Shown piece by piece: positions 25,209-33,781 of a DNA stretch of 64,000 nucleotides; within the stretch, counting starts at the first letter, position 1, and the number at the start of each line of letters is the position of its first letter. Source of the stretch: JARRJS01 sp037388885. Its GTDB lineage: Bacteria; Gemmatimonadota; Gemmatimonadetes; Longimicrobiales; RSA9. The DNA is taken from positions 1 to 64,000 of the forward strand of contig JARRJS010000053.1 in NCBI GenBank assembly GCA_037388885.1. Direction: 5' to 3'. The position numbers were made by a program, and so were the translations under genes. Below the pieces are notes generated by a model. That model searched no databases and was not told where the DNA came from. It saw only the letters and a program-made list of their open reading frames with translations.

Positions 25209-26423
25209 TCAGGAATTGGCGCGCTTCACCGTCTCCGGCACCCAGCGATAGACGATCCACGCGCCCACCAGCGACAACGCACCCCCCACCAGGAACGGAA
25301 GCTCGAAGAAGAACACGGCCAGCAGTCCCGCCAGTAGTGGACCCGTCGCCAGGCCCAGCCCGAATCCCAGCGTGACGATGCTCATCTGACGTCCCTCGCC
25401 GCCCGCCGTCGCCAGGTCCGCCGCCAACGCGAAGCCCGGCGCCGCGATGGCAGCAGACGCCGCACCCTGCAACAGCCGATAGCCCGAAAGCTGCAACAGG
25501 GACGTCGCAAAGCCCAGCAGCGCCGTGGCGGGCACCATCAACAGCAGACCGCCGATGACCAGGGGCTTCCGGCCCACCCGGTCCGACAGCCACCCGAACG
25601 GCACCTGGAACACCAACCGCGCGACCATGAGCGCGCTGAACGCGATTCCGAACCCGAAGGCGCCGGTCTTCAAACGTTCATTGAACTGAGGTTCCAGCGT
25701 GGCGATCATGGTGAAGGCGGTCGCCATGAAAAACGTGGCGATGCCGACACCCAGGATGCCGGGGGAGAGCAGCTCGCGGTCGAAGACGCGGAAGGGCTTA
25801 TCGGGGTGCGTCTCGGTTTTGGCGGGCACTTCGTTTACCCACAGATGGACCAGGATGGCGCCAAGCAGGAGCAGGCCGGCCGCGATGTAGAAGGACGGCT
25901 CGAAACCCAGGTGATCGTAGAGGAAGCCGCCCAGGATGGGGCCGCTGGCCAGGCCGATCATCCGGCCGGTCGTGTAAATGCCCATGGAACCGCCCCGGCT
26001 TCTGCGTGCGGTGGCGGTGGTCATGAGCGCCATGGATGTGGGCACGGTCATGGCGACACCGACGCCTTGGAACAGCCGGATCCCGAAGAGCAGGCCGAGG
26101 TTGCGGGCCCAGGCGAAGGAGAGGGTGGCGACGGCCATGATGAGCAGGCCGCCAACGATGAGCGGCTTGCGGCGGTTCATGTGGTCGGCCCAGGCGCCCG
26201 TGAGCGGCTGGATTCCGGCGTTGACGAAGCCGTAGGCGGAGATCAGGGCGCCGACGACGATGGGCTCGGGCAGGGCGGATTCAGCGTGTGCGAGCCTGGC
26301 GACGAAGAGAGGCAACAGGACGAACAGGATGCTGTTGCCGAGGGCATCGGCGAGGCGCGCCGTGGTCAGCGCGACGACGACGCGATTGGCGCCGATGGCA
26401 TCGGCAATACGGCCGCGTCTCAT
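25209..26423 (-). CDS. Major facilitator superfamily transporter
   Basis: A 404-residue inner-membrane protein with about 12 helices in two halves. The conserved loop-2/3 motif GAWADHMNRRKPLIVGG recurs in the second half as GWLSDRVGRKPLVIGG. The second half also has LVARLVFQVPF, and motif C-like glycines appear in MIGLASGPILGG. The length and paired motifs fit a drug:proton antiporter-type MFS, but the substrate is unknown. It is divergent from the haem-binding histidine kinase across a 208-bp gap. Confidence 0.87.
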   Translation of the reverse strand: MRRGRIADAIGANRVVVALTTARLADALGNSILFVLLPLFVARLAHAESALPEPIVVGALISAYGFVNAGIQPLTGAWADHMNRRKPLIVGGLLIMAVATLSFAWARNLGLLFGIRLFQGVGVAMTVPTSMALMTTATARRSRGGSMGIYTTGRMIGLASGPILGGFLYDHLGFEPSFYIAAGLLLLGAILVHLWVNEVPAKTETHPDKPFRVFDRELLSPGILGVGIATFFMATAFTMIATLEPQFNERLKTGAFGFGIAFSALMVARLVFQVPFGWLSDRVGRKPLVIGGLLLMVPATALLGFATSLLQLSGYRLLQGAASAAIAAPGFALAADLATAGGEGRQMSIVTLGFGLGLATGPLLAGLLAVFFFELPFLVGGALSLVGAWIVYRWVPETVKRANS

Positions 26424-26602
26424 ACCGCCGGGTGCGGGAGTTCTTCCCGGTGGCTCGGCATCTATTGGCTGCTCCGGCTGATATTCAGTGCGTCGATCGA
26501 CGAAACGGCGTAAAGCATGATGTACGCCAGCACATCCGGCAAGACTGCGGGGCCGGTGTTGTCGAAGTAGCGCGACTCTTGGTATTGTTCATCAAGTGTA
26601 CG

Positions 26603-26615
26603 GTTGTGAAACAAC
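26603..26615. promoter_or_regulatory. Inverted repeat in the MFS/histidine-kinase divergent gap
   Basis: GTTGT-GAA-ACAAC is a perfect 5-bp dyad, 17 bp before the kinase GTG, in an AT-richer patch. The rest of 26424-26631 shows no convincing promoter or gene. A role as operator is speculative. Confidence 0.25.
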
Positions 26616-26631
26616 TCGTGATTGACTTCGC

Positions 26632-28275
26632 GTGCGCAATAGACTGACGTTCCGGACGTTCGGCACCCGCATCGCGCTTCCAGCCGGGTTCTTCGCGCTG
26701 GTCAGCGTCGCTGCGCTGTCGTTTCTGCTCATCCGTGCGTTGCGGGAACAGGTGTTCGCCGAGGCCGTCCGGGGCTCGGAGAGCATCGCCGACGCGATCC
26801 GCCTGACGGTGCACCACGACATGCGCATCAATCGGCGGGACGGCGTTCAGGAGATCATCCAGGCCTTCGGGGGGCATGCCGGTGTCCAGGAGGTCCGGCT
26901 CTTCAACAAAGACGGTCGCATCTCCTTTTCGTCGCTGCCCGGCGAGGTTGGGCGCACAGTAAGCCGGACGGCCGAGCCGTGCGTGAGCTGTCACTCGGGC
27001 CCCGTGCCCGTGAGCGAGCTGGACCCGCGGGATCGGTCGCGGATCTACACCGACGCACATGGCCAACGAACCCTGGCGACGATCCGGGTCATCCGGAATG
27101 AGGACGGCTGTCAGGGTTCCGGCTGTCACACGACGCCGGCACGGCAGAGCGTGCTGGGCGTGCTGGACGTGGCGATGTCCCTCGAGCCGGCCGAGGCCCG
27201 CATTGCCGGCCTGACGCGGAATGCTATGTTCTTGTCGCTCGCAGCCGTCCTGCTGATCACCGGGATCCTCTTCCTGATGGTCCGGCAGAGTGTGCGGCGT
27301 CCCATCAACTTGCTGGTCCAGGCGACCCGGCGTGTGGCCCACGGGGACCCCGCGATGCCGGTGCCCCGGGGCGCTACGTACGAGATCGGCATTCTGGCGA
27401 AGTCGTTCAACGAGATGGTCGAGAGCCTGAACAACTCCAGAAGCAAGTTGGAAGACTGGGCATCGACGCTGGAGGACAAGGTCTCCGAGAAAGCGCAGGA
27501 GCTGCGCGAAGCGCAGTACCAGGTTGTACGGGCGGAGAAGCTCTCATCCGTGGGCCTGGTGGCCGCCGGCATCGCTCACGAGCTCAACAGCCCGTTGATG
27601 GCCATCATCACGTTCACCCACCTGGTGAGAAGCAAGGTCGGCAAGGACGAGCAGGCGCAGGAGGACCTGCGCATGATCGAGCGCGAAGCCAACCGCTGTG
27701 CCACCATCGTGCGCCAACTGCTGGACTATGCTCGCAAGCAGGCGCAGGAACCCGAAACCGAGCTGTGCCGCCTCGGGCCCATCATCGACGGGGCGCTGAA
27801 GCTGTTGAAGATTGAGGCGCGGAATAGCGGGATCCAGGTCGAGACGGCGGTGCCGGCCGATCTCCCGCCTGTCGATGCGAACCCGAGTCAGCTGATGCAG
27901 GTCTTCGTGAATCTCATCATGAACGCGGTGCAGGCCATGCCGGACGGCGGACTGCTGCACATCGATTCGAGTGTGGTGGATCGAGCGGACTATGCAAAGG
28001 CCGACCTGCCGCCGAGCCACGCCAAAACTCTTCTGCGCACGTGCGTGCGGGACACGGGCGTCGGGATCGCGCCCGAAGCCCTGGCCAAGGTGTTCGACCC
28101 CTTCTTCACCACCAAACCGGTGGGCCAGGGGTCCGGCCTGGGCCTGTCCGTCTCGCTCGGCATCGTGCGGGGGTATCGCGGGACCATCCTGGTGGCCAGT
28201 GATGCGGTGGAAGGGACCGAGTTCACGGTCCTGCTTCCGGTCGCGGAAATGCCCAACGAACCCGAGGCCCAATGA
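26632..28275 (+). CDS. Sensor histidine kinase with periplasmic c-type haem motifs
   Basis: A 547-residue kinase starting at GTG 26632. A helix at ~14-34 and another at ~194-217 enclose a periplasmic domain carrying CVSCH (117-121) and a CX4CH site, CQGSGCH (160-166). Both can attach c-type haem. HAMP (~218-270), a coiled coil, the phospho-acceptor His316 (GIAHELNSPL) and the ATPase (NLIMNAVQAMPDGG, DTGVGIAPEAL, GSGLGLSVSLG) follow. It should sense redox state or a haem ligand such as O2, NO or a sulfur species. The next gene, a sigma-54 activator, starts inside its stop codon (ATGA), so the two form a couple. Confidence 0.9.
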   Translation: MRNRLTFRTFGTRIALPAGFFALVSVAALSFLLIRALREQVFAEAVRGSESIADAIRLTVHHDMRINRRDGVQEIIQAFGGHAGVQEVRLFNKDGRISFSSLPGEVGRTVSRTAEPCVSCHSGPVPVSELDPRDRSRIYTDAHGQRTLATIRVIRNEDGCQGSGCHTTPARQSVLGVLDVAMSLEPAEARIAGLTRNAMFLSLAAVLLITGILFLMVRQSVRRPINLLVQATRRVAHGDPAMPVPRGATYEIGILAKSFNEMVESLNNSRSKLEDWASTLEDKVSEKAQELREAQYQVVRAEKLSSVGLVAAGIAHELNSPLMAIITFTHLVRSKVGKDEQAQEDLRMIEREANRCATIVRQLLDYARKQAQEPETELCRLGPIIDGALKLLKIEARNSGIQVETAVPADLPPVDANPSQLMQVFVNLIMNAVQAMPDGGLLHIDSSVVDRADYAKADLPPSHAKTLLRTCVRDTGVGIAPEALAKVFDPFFTTKPVGQGSGLGLSVSLGIVRGYRGTILVASDAVEGTEFTVLLPVAEMPNEPEAQ

Positions 28276-29759
28276 GCGACGAACGGACGTGGACCGAGCC
28301 CCCAAGGGTCCTGGCCGTAGATGACGAAGAGGTGGTCTGCGAGAGCATCCGACGGGTGCTCACGGAGGAAGGCTACTCCGTCCAGACCACGACTTCTTCC
28401 CGGGAAGGCCTGGAGCTCATCCGGAAGGACATCTTCGACCTGCTCCTGCTCGACATCAAGATGCCCGAAGTCGACGGCATCGAGTTCCTGCGCACCGCCC
28501 GATCGGCTTCCCCGGAAACGGAGGTCATCATCATCACCGGGTATGCCACCATCGAGACGGCGGTCGAGGCCCTCAAGCTGGGCGCTTTCGATTATCTGGA
28601 AAAGCCCGTAAGCCCTCCGCAGCTCGTGGTGGCCACCGCACGTGCGCTGGAGCGCAAGCAGCTGATGAACCTGACCCAGCGGCTTCGATCCGAGCTCGAA
28701 TCACGCCACCGCATCGGCAACGTGATCTGCTCGTCCGCCAAGATGCGCAACGTCATGCGCCTCGTGGCCAAGGTCGCGCCCACCACCAGCACCGTCCTCA
28801 TCACCGGCGAGACCGGCACCGGCAAGGACGTCATCGCCCGCGCCATCCATTACAACAGCCGACGCAAGGACGGCCCCTTCGTCGTCGCCGACTGCGCATC
28901 GCTCCACGAATCACTCCTGGAGTCTGAGCTCTTCGGCCACGTGCGCGGCGCATTCACCGGCGCCGTCAAGGACCGCAAAGGCCTCGCCGAAACGGCCCGC
29001 GGCGGGACCCTCTTCCTGGACGAGATCAGCACCATCTCCCCCCAGGTCCAGGGCAGCCTGCTTCGCCTCATCCAGGAACGCGAAGTGCGACCCGTCGGCT
29101 CCGACAAACCCGTGCCCGTCGACGTTCGCCTCGTCGCCGCCACCAACCAGGATCTCCAGTCGCTCGTGGAAGACGGCAGCTTCCGCGAAGACCTCTTCTA
29201 CCGCCTCAGCGTTTTCACCCTCGACCTGCCACCACTTCGGGAACGCCGCGAAGAGATCCCACTCCTCGCCCTCCACTTCGTCGAACAGTTCGCCGAAGAG
29301 CTCGACAAGAAGATCGACGGCATTACGCCCCCCGCCATGGCCCTCCTCGAGGCCCATGACTGGCCCGGCAACGTGCGCGAGCTCGAAAATGTCATGGAAC
29401 GCGCCGTCCTCCTCGCCGAAGGCACCATCGACATCCAGGCCATCCCTGCCAGCATCGGACAGTCCAGCGCAAACTGGGACGACGTACCCGACGACGCCCA
29501 CACGCTCGCTCTCCGCAAGAAGGAGCTCCGCTCCGCCGCCGTCGATGAGCTTGAACGCATGTTCGTCCTCAAGGCCCTGAGTGCTGCCGACGGCAACGTC
29601 TCCGAGGCCGCCCGGGCCGTTCACATGAAACGACCCAACCTGCACGCGCTCATGCGCAAGCACGGCATCACCTCGCCCGATTCCGGATCCGATGCCGATG
29701 ACGACCGCGACGACCCGGACGACATCCAGGACGACGACGCCGAAGACCGCGAAAACTGA
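28272..29759 (+). CDS. Sigma-54-dependent response regulator (NtrC family)
   Basis: A 495-residue regulator with receiver (Asp61 in LLLLDIKMP), AAA+ domain with Walker A GETGTGKDV, the sigma-54 contact loop GAFTGA, Walker B GGTLFLDEI and the arginine-finger region, and a Fis-type HTH near 435-470 (NVSEAARAVHMKRPNLHALM). The tail is a run of Asp/Glu. It overlaps the kinase gene by 4 bp. An inverted repeat and a -24/-12 promoter lie just downstream, before the cytochrome operon, making that operon its obvious target. All motifs needed for activity are intact. Confidence 0.93.
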   Translation: MSDERTWTEPPRVLAVDDEEVVCESIRRVLTEEGYSVQTTTSSREGLELIRKDIFDLLLLDIKMPEVDGIEFLRTARSASPETEVIIITGYATIETAVEALKLGAFDYLEKPVSPPQLVVATARALERKQLMNLTQRLRSELESRHRIGNVICSSAKMRNVMRLVAKVAPTTSTVLITGETGTGKDVIARAIHYNSRRKDGPFVVADCASLHESLLESELFGHVRGAFTGAVKDRKGLAETARGGTLFLDEISTISPQVQGSLLRLIQEREVRPVGSDKPVPVDVRLVAATNQDLQSLVEDGSFREDLFYRLSVFTLDLPPLRERREEIPLLALHFVEQFAEELDKKIDGITPPAMALLEAHDWPGNVRELENVMERAVLLAEGTIDIQAIPASIGQSSANWDDVPDDAHTLALRKKELRSAAVDELERMFVLKALSAADGNVSEAARAVHMKRPNLHALMRKHGITSPDSGSDADDDRDDPDDIQDDDAEDREN

Positions 29760-29780
29760 GGCGTGACGCGCTGTTTCTGG

Positions 29781-29801
29781 GTGTATAGCTAACATATACA
29801 C
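29781..29801 (+). promoter_or_regulatory. Inverted repeat, candidate activator (UAS) site
   Basis: GTGTATA-7 nt-TATACAC is a perfect 7-bp dyad, centred about 115 bp upstream of the -24 element at 29907. That is the usual distance for an NtrC-type activator site. The sigma-54 activator is encoded immediately upstream. Confidence 0.6.
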
Positions 29802-29802
29802 C

Positions 29803-29832
29803 ACGCCCGGAGCCGCGGCACCGGGCGTTTTT
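29803..29832 (+). terminator. Rho-independent terminator after the sigma-54 activator gene
   Basis: ACGCCCGG (29803-29810) and CCGGGCGT (29821-29828) form an 8-bp stem with a 10-nt loop, followed by TTTTT. It ends the kinase-regulator transcript and isolates the next operon, which has its own promoter. Confidence 0.85.
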
Positions 29833-29906
29833 GCCTCGCCTCGCCGATCCTTATAACACAATGATTTAAAACAACTTATGGAAACTGTGAATTTTCTCCC
29901 GGTTTA

Positions 29907-29920
29907 GGCACGCCCTTTGC
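29907..29920 (+). promoter_or_regulatory. Sigma-54 (-24/-12) promoter of the cytochrome operon
   Basis: AGGCACGCCCTTTGCT matches the consensus TGGCACG-N4-TTGCW at all but one position, with GG at 29907-29908 and GC at 29919-29920, exactly 12 bp apart. An AT-rich stretch (29850-29895) lies between it and the inverted repeat, which would favour DNA bending. The predicted start is ~12 bp downstream, and the first gene begins at 29993. Confidence 0.85.
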
Positions 29921-29992
29921 TTTTGCAGAGGGTGCAGATGTGGAGGTGACGCTGCTGGGACAGCCGGTGAGCGACCGGAGGAGGACCAGGTG

Positions 29993-30388
29993 ATGGCACG
30001 CGAAGCAGAATCGACGGTGCTGCTATCGGATCCGGAGGCGGGTCCCGATCTGGCGGCGCAGCTGGCGCCGACCGATCAGCAGGTCGCGTGGTTCGGGAGT
30101 GTGGAAGAGATGGTGCGGGCGCGGCCGTTGTCGTCCGTGGCGGTGCTTGTCCTCCGCTTCCGGCCTTTGCCGAAGGGGGTTTTGCTGGCGGCGTTGGGGC
30201 GGATGAGTGTGGAGTATCCCGAAATGCAGAAGGTAGTAGTGGTGGACAGCCCGCCTCCGTTGCCGATCGCGGAGTATCTGACGGCCTGCGGAGTGGATCT
30301 TTACTGGGAGCCGAGGGGAGGCGGTGGCGGAGATCTGGAGGCGTTGGTAGAACGGCTACATGAGCGGACCCGGTGGGTGGCGACGTAA
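29993..30388 (+). CDS. Receiver-like protein without phospho-acceptor (hypothetical)
   Basis: A 131-residue protein starting at ATG 29993, placed 8 nt after GGAGGAGG. Alternating strands and helices (STVLLSDPEAG, VAVLVLRF, KVVVVDSPPPLPIAEYL, VDLYWEP) have the rhythm of a receiver fold. The acidic pocket and phospho-Asp are missing, so it would be a pseudo-receiver. It is the first gene of the sigma-54-driven operon and precedes a true receiver protein. No family is recognised with confidence, and its role may be to bind the kinase or the following regulator. Confidence 0.6.
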   Translation: MAREAESTVLLSDPEAGPDLAAQLAPTDQQVAWFGSVEEMVRARPLSSVAVLVLRFRPLPKGVLLAALGRMSVEYPEMQKVVVVDSPPPLPIAEYLTACGVDLYWEPRGGGGGDLEALVERLHERTRWVAT

Positions 30389-30435
30389 AGGCAATGGTCG
30401 CTGACCGGAGACGAGCTCTCAAGGAGGGTGGAAAA

Positions 30436-31107
30436 ATGAGCGGACAAAATAGAGTGATGTTCGTCGACGATGAGGAGGGGGTCCGTGTGAGTTGGGACCG
30501 GGTCCTGTCGGAGAAGGGTTTCAACGTGAAGACGGCGGTGGACGGCGCGACGGCCATCTCGGAGCTGAAGGACCATCCGGTGGACGTGGTCGTGGCGGAC
30601 TGGCGGATGCCGGTGATGGATGGTCTGCAGCTACTGGAGTGGATCCAGGGCGAGCAGCCGGAAACGCGGTTCATCCTGCTGACAGGGTACGGCAACGACG
30701 AGGTGGAGCAGAAGGCGCGGGAGCTGGGGGCGTATGAGTATCTGAACAAGCCCATCAGCCCGGAAACGCTGGCGGCGGTGGTGACGGCGGCGGTGAATCT
30801 GAAGTTGATCCCGGACCTGGGTGTGGGGCCGGTGGAGCAGCAGGTGGAGCCGGCGGTGCAGGAAGTGGAGCCAACGGTGGAGGAGGCGGTGGTGGAAGCG
30901 GAGCCGGCACTCCAGGAGGCGGAGCCGGCAGCGTCGGCCGAAGCGGTGCAGCGGTCGGGTTGGGAGGTGGCCGGTTCGCTGATCGCGGCGCCACTCATGG
31001 GGTTGGCGTTCGTGCTGTTCCTGCCGGTGATCGGGTTTGCCGCGTTGTTCTGGTCTCTGGGTGGGGCGATCAAGGGGGCGGTCCGGCCCTCGAAGTCAAG
31101 GGCTTGA
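30436..31107 (+). CDS. Receiver-domain protein with C-terminal membrane segment
   Basis: A 223-residue protein starting at ATG 30436 behind AAGGAGGG. Residues 1-125 are a complete receiver (VDDEEG, Asp55 in VVADWRMP, LLTGYG, Lys in YLNKPIS). Residues ~135-180 are a Glu/Pro/Val-rich linker (repeats of the type VEPAVQEVEP). A hydrophobic stretch of ~45 residues (LIAAPLMGLAFVLFLPVIGF and onward) follows, with a basic tail. A membrane-bound response regulator without DNA-binding output is unusual. Encoded just before the multihaem cytochrome, it may control the activity or assembly of that protein rather than transcription. Confidence 0.82.
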   Translation: MSGQNRVMFVDDEEGVRVSWDRVLSEKGFNVKTAVDGATAISELKDHPVDVVVADWRMPVMDGLQLLEWIQGEQPETRFILLTGYGNDEVEQKARELGAYEYLNKPISPETLAAVVTAAVNLKLIPDLGVGPVEQQVEPAVQEVEPTVEEAVVEAEPALQEAEPAASAEAVQRSGWEVAGSLIAAPLMGLAFVLFLPVIGFAALFWSLGGAIKGAVRPSKSRA

Positions 31108-31123
31108 GGGTCGGGAGACAGCC

Positions 31124-33268
31124 ATGAAGCGCACAGCGTCGTTGACGAAGATGACCCTGGCGCTGGTTCCGGTCATCATCTGGATGGCCGGGCCGGCCCG
31201 GGTGCGGGCGCAGAGCGTTCCTGCCGTGGAAAGCGTGTGTCAGGCGTGCCATGCCGACGCCAGCTCGAAGGTCGACCGGCTGGCGGGTCACGCGGGTTCG
31301 ACCACGTGTCTCACTTGCCACCACATCGGGTATTCAAACGATTCGGCGGTCATCGCAGTCCGTCGCCTGGAAGCGTGCCGGAGTTGCCATACGGATCTCC
31401 CGGCCACGCATGAGAGCAAGGTGGGCGCGGCGGCTACGTGCACGGATTGTCACACGATCCACGCCGACACGATGGTCGCAGGTCCCGACCTCGTTTCGGA
31501 CGCGGCGTGCGAGTCTTGCCATGTGGTGCGACACACGTTGCACGCGGCGGTGAAGAAGGGCGCGCCGTCGTGCACGGACTGCCACACCATGCATGACGGG
31601 ACCACGTCAGTCGTGACCATGGTCTCCACGGGCACACACACGTCGGTGGCGTCAGCGTCGGTGGCGGCAGCGGCCGTGAAGAAGTGCGAGACGTGCCACG
31701 AGGGCGTGCACCCGTCGCATGGGCAGGCCGCGCGCAACGGCGACCTGCTGTGCACCGACTGTCACGAAATGGACGCGAAGACACCGACGGCCGCGGTGCC
31801 TGCGTTGTTGTCGGCGCAGTGCGAGACGTGCCACACGGCGGTGCATCCCGCCCATGAGGCGGTGGGCAAGCAGGTCCTGTGCACGGACTGCCACGACTTC
31901 GTGACGGATCCGCCGCTGGCGGAGGCGGGCCCGGCGTTGTCGCGGCACTGCGCGGCGTGCCACCCGACGGCCATGAAGGAGCTCGAGTCCGGCGGTCACG
32001 CAATGAACCTGACCGACGCGGGCGGCAATTCGGACCTGCCGACGTGCGTCAGCTGCCACAACGTGCACAGCGCGTCGGAGCAGAGCGAAGTGGGTGTTCG
32101 CCTGGCGGCGACGAGCCGGTGCATCCAGTGCCACTCGAAGCCTGTCATGGCGAAGAAGTATGGTCTGTCGACGAACGTGGCGGCTTCGTATGTGGACGAC
32201 TTCCACGGCACGACGGCGGAGGTGTTGTCGTCGCATCCGGAGAAGGCGAACGGGCCGAACGTGCTGGTGTGCGCGGATTGTCACGGCGCCCACGCGGTGA
32301 GCAAGAAGCCGAAGGAAGCTCTGTCCGCCGTCTGTGCCGGTTGTCACAAGGGTGGCGACAAGAGGCTGGCCGGTGCATGGCTGGGGCACGACCGCATCGG
32401 GCCGAACAACAAGTTGGCGATTTGGGCGATCCGGCTCTTCTACTTCGTGCTCATTCCGTTCGTCCTGGCCGGATTGTTCCTGAATATCGCATTTCATCTG
32501 ATGGACCAGCGGCGCAAGGGCGCGCGCGTGTGGGACGCGCCGGGTATCATGAAGATCCGCCGGTGGCTGTCCGGCAAGCGTGGGCCGGAGGAGGCCACGG
32601 TAACGCGGTTCAGCGTGGTGGAGCGGCTGGAACACCTGGCCGCCATGATCACGTTCACGACGCTCGTGTTGACGGGGCTTCCACAGATCGCGCCGACCTC
32701 GTCGCCCGGTGACTGGTTCATCCACCTGTTCGGCGGCATCGCCAACATCCGTCTTGTTCACAGGGTCACGGGCTTCACCTTCGTGGCGCTGTTGCTGATG
32801 CACGTGTCCCGGGGCGTGTGGGGCATCCTGAAGACGCACCGGCTGCCGGCGATCGTGCCGCGGAGGAAGGACTTCCTGGACCTGGTGCAGACGATACGGC
32901 ACCTGCAACAGGGTGAGCCCCGTCCGAAGCTGGGCAGGTTTGATGCTTCAGAAAAGTTCGAGTACTGGGGCTTGTTCTTTGGCGGCATGCTCATGACTGT
33001 GACCGGGCTGGCGCTGGTATTCCCGGAGTTCGTGACGCTGTTCCTGCCGGGGATCGTGGTCGCGGCCATGCGTACGATGCATGGTCTCGAGGCCACGTTC
33101 GCGGTGCTGGTCGTGCTGTTGTGGCACTCCTACGGCGTCATCTTCAAGCCGGACGTGTTCCCGCTGGACACTTCGATCTTCACCGGCAAGATCAGCGTGG
33201 ATCGCCTGCGCGAAGAGCACCAGCTCGAGTACGAGGAGCTTTTCCCGGAGGAGGCAGGAGCCGACTGA
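31124..33268 (+). CDS. 15-haem cytochrome c fused to a cytochrome b membrane domain (CbcL-like layout)
   Basis: A 714-residue protein. A signal peptide (about residues 1-30) is followed by 15 CXXCH motifs from Cys39 to about residue 405 (for example CQACH, CLTCH, CTDCH x4, CAGCH), giving a periplasmic multihaem chain. From ~425 there are five membrane helices with candidate b-haem histidines (RLEHLAAM, LVHRVTG, LLMHVSRG, MRTMHGLEA, LLWHSYGV), as in the formate dehydrogenase/hydrogenase b subunits. The fusion could pass electrons from the quinol pool to periplasmic or extracellular acceptors. The layout is the same as Geobacter CbcL but with more c haems. It is the last gene of the sigma-54 operon. 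Confidence 0.9.
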   Translation: MKRTASLTKMTLALVPVIIWMAGPARVRAQSVPAVESVCQACHADASSKVDRLAGHAGSTTCLTCHHIGYSNDSAVIAVRRLEACRSCHTDLPATHESKVGAAATCTDCHTIHADTMVAGPDLVSDAACESCHVVRHTLHAAVKKGAPSCTDCHTMHDGTTSVVTMVSTGTHTSVASASVAAAAVKKCETCHEGVHPSHGQAARNGDLLCTDCHEMDAKTPTAAVPALLSAQCETCHTAVHPAHEAVGKQVLCTDCHDFVTDPPLAEAGPALSRHCAACHPTAMKELESGGHAMNLTDAGGNSDLPTCVSCHNVHSASEQSEVGVRLAATSRCIQCHSKPVMAKKYGLSTNVAASYVDDFHGTTAEVLSSHPEKANGPNVLVCADCHGAHAVSKKPKEALSAVCAGCHKGGDKRLAGAWLGHDRIGPNNKLAIWAIRLFYFVLIPFVLAGLFLNIAFHLMDQRRKGARVWDAPGIMKIRRWLSGKRGPEEATVTRFSVVERLEHLAAMITFTTLVLTGLPQIAPTSSPGDWFIHLFGGIANIRLVHRVTGFTFVALLLMHVSRGVWGILKTHRLPAIVPRRKDFLDLVQTIRHLQQGEPRPKLGRFDASEKFEYWGLFFGGMLMTVTGLALVFPEFVTLFLPGIVVAAMRTMHGLEATFAVLVVLLWHSYGVIFKPDVFPLDTSIFTGKISVDRLREEHQLEYEELFPEEAGAD

Positions 33269-33293
33269 GGACGAAGGCGCTTGCCCAGCACGA

Positions 33294-33327
33294 CACCGGA
33301 GCGGAACCGGCACGGTCCGCTCCGGTG
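33294..33327 (+). terminator. Strong hairpin after the multihaem cytochrome gene
   Basis: CACCGGAGCGGA and TCCGCTCCGGTG form a perfect 12-bp stem with a 10-nt loop, 26 bp after the stop codon. Only a short T tract (CTTTC) follows, so termination may be Rho-assisted. The rest of 33269-33544 holds no recognisable gene. Confidence 0.65.
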
Positions 33328-33499
33328 CAGCTTTCGGCCCTGCCATTGTGGGTGATCAAGGGCACACGCCCCCCATCTTACGTGGACGTCCCCACCCTTT
33401 TACATTGTTGAAGAGCCCCGCGCGCGGCGGCTCGGATCCCCGAACACCCGAAATTGAAGGATGGCGAGCCCATACTCGGTTCGCTCGATGCAGCGTGAC

Positions 33500-33513
33500 G
33501 GCGCTGCGTATGC
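33500..33513 (+). promoter_or_regulatory. Weak -24/-12-like element before the Cys-containing small gene
   Basis: CGGCGCTGCGTATGCA has the GG and GC dinucleotides 12 bp apart and keeps CGGC and TGCA, but lacks the consensus CACG. It lies ~32 bp before ATG 33545. It is included only because a sigma-54 system is encoded next door. Confidence 0.25.
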
Positions 33514-33544
33514 AGTTTTTTTGTTTCTGTGAGGGAGTCACCCC

Positions 33545-33760
33545 ATGGACGTGCACCGGGCATTCTGTTCCGCGTGCGACCGGATCGTGCCCGTGGTGTC
33601 GACGACACCGGCCGGGCGGGAACGCGCTCCTGCGACTCCGCCGAAGCTGGATACGCTCGTGTGCCTCGACTACGGCACGCGCTGCACCGGATGGATGTGC
33701 CCCATGTCCATGGGCACCGACGATGACTCGCGCCGGCTGCCGATCGTCCGGCGAACCTGA
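33545..33760 (+). CDS. Small cysteine-containing protein (hypothetical)
   Basis: A 71-residue protein behind a GAGGGAG site. The Cys pattern is CSAC (residues 8-11), then single Cys in LVCLDY, TRCTGW and WMCPMS, so it could bind one zinc or an Fe-S cluster. The family is unknown to me. It ends 21 bp before the 2-oxoacid oxidoreductase genes and would be the first gene of that operon. The length and a good ribosome site favour a real gene over chance. Confidence 0.5.
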   Translation: MDVHRAFCSACDRIVPVVSTTPAGRERAPATPPKLDTLVCLDYGTRCTGWMCPMSMGTDDDSRRLPIVRRT

Positions 33761-33781
33761 CCCGATTCACGAAACCAGCCA

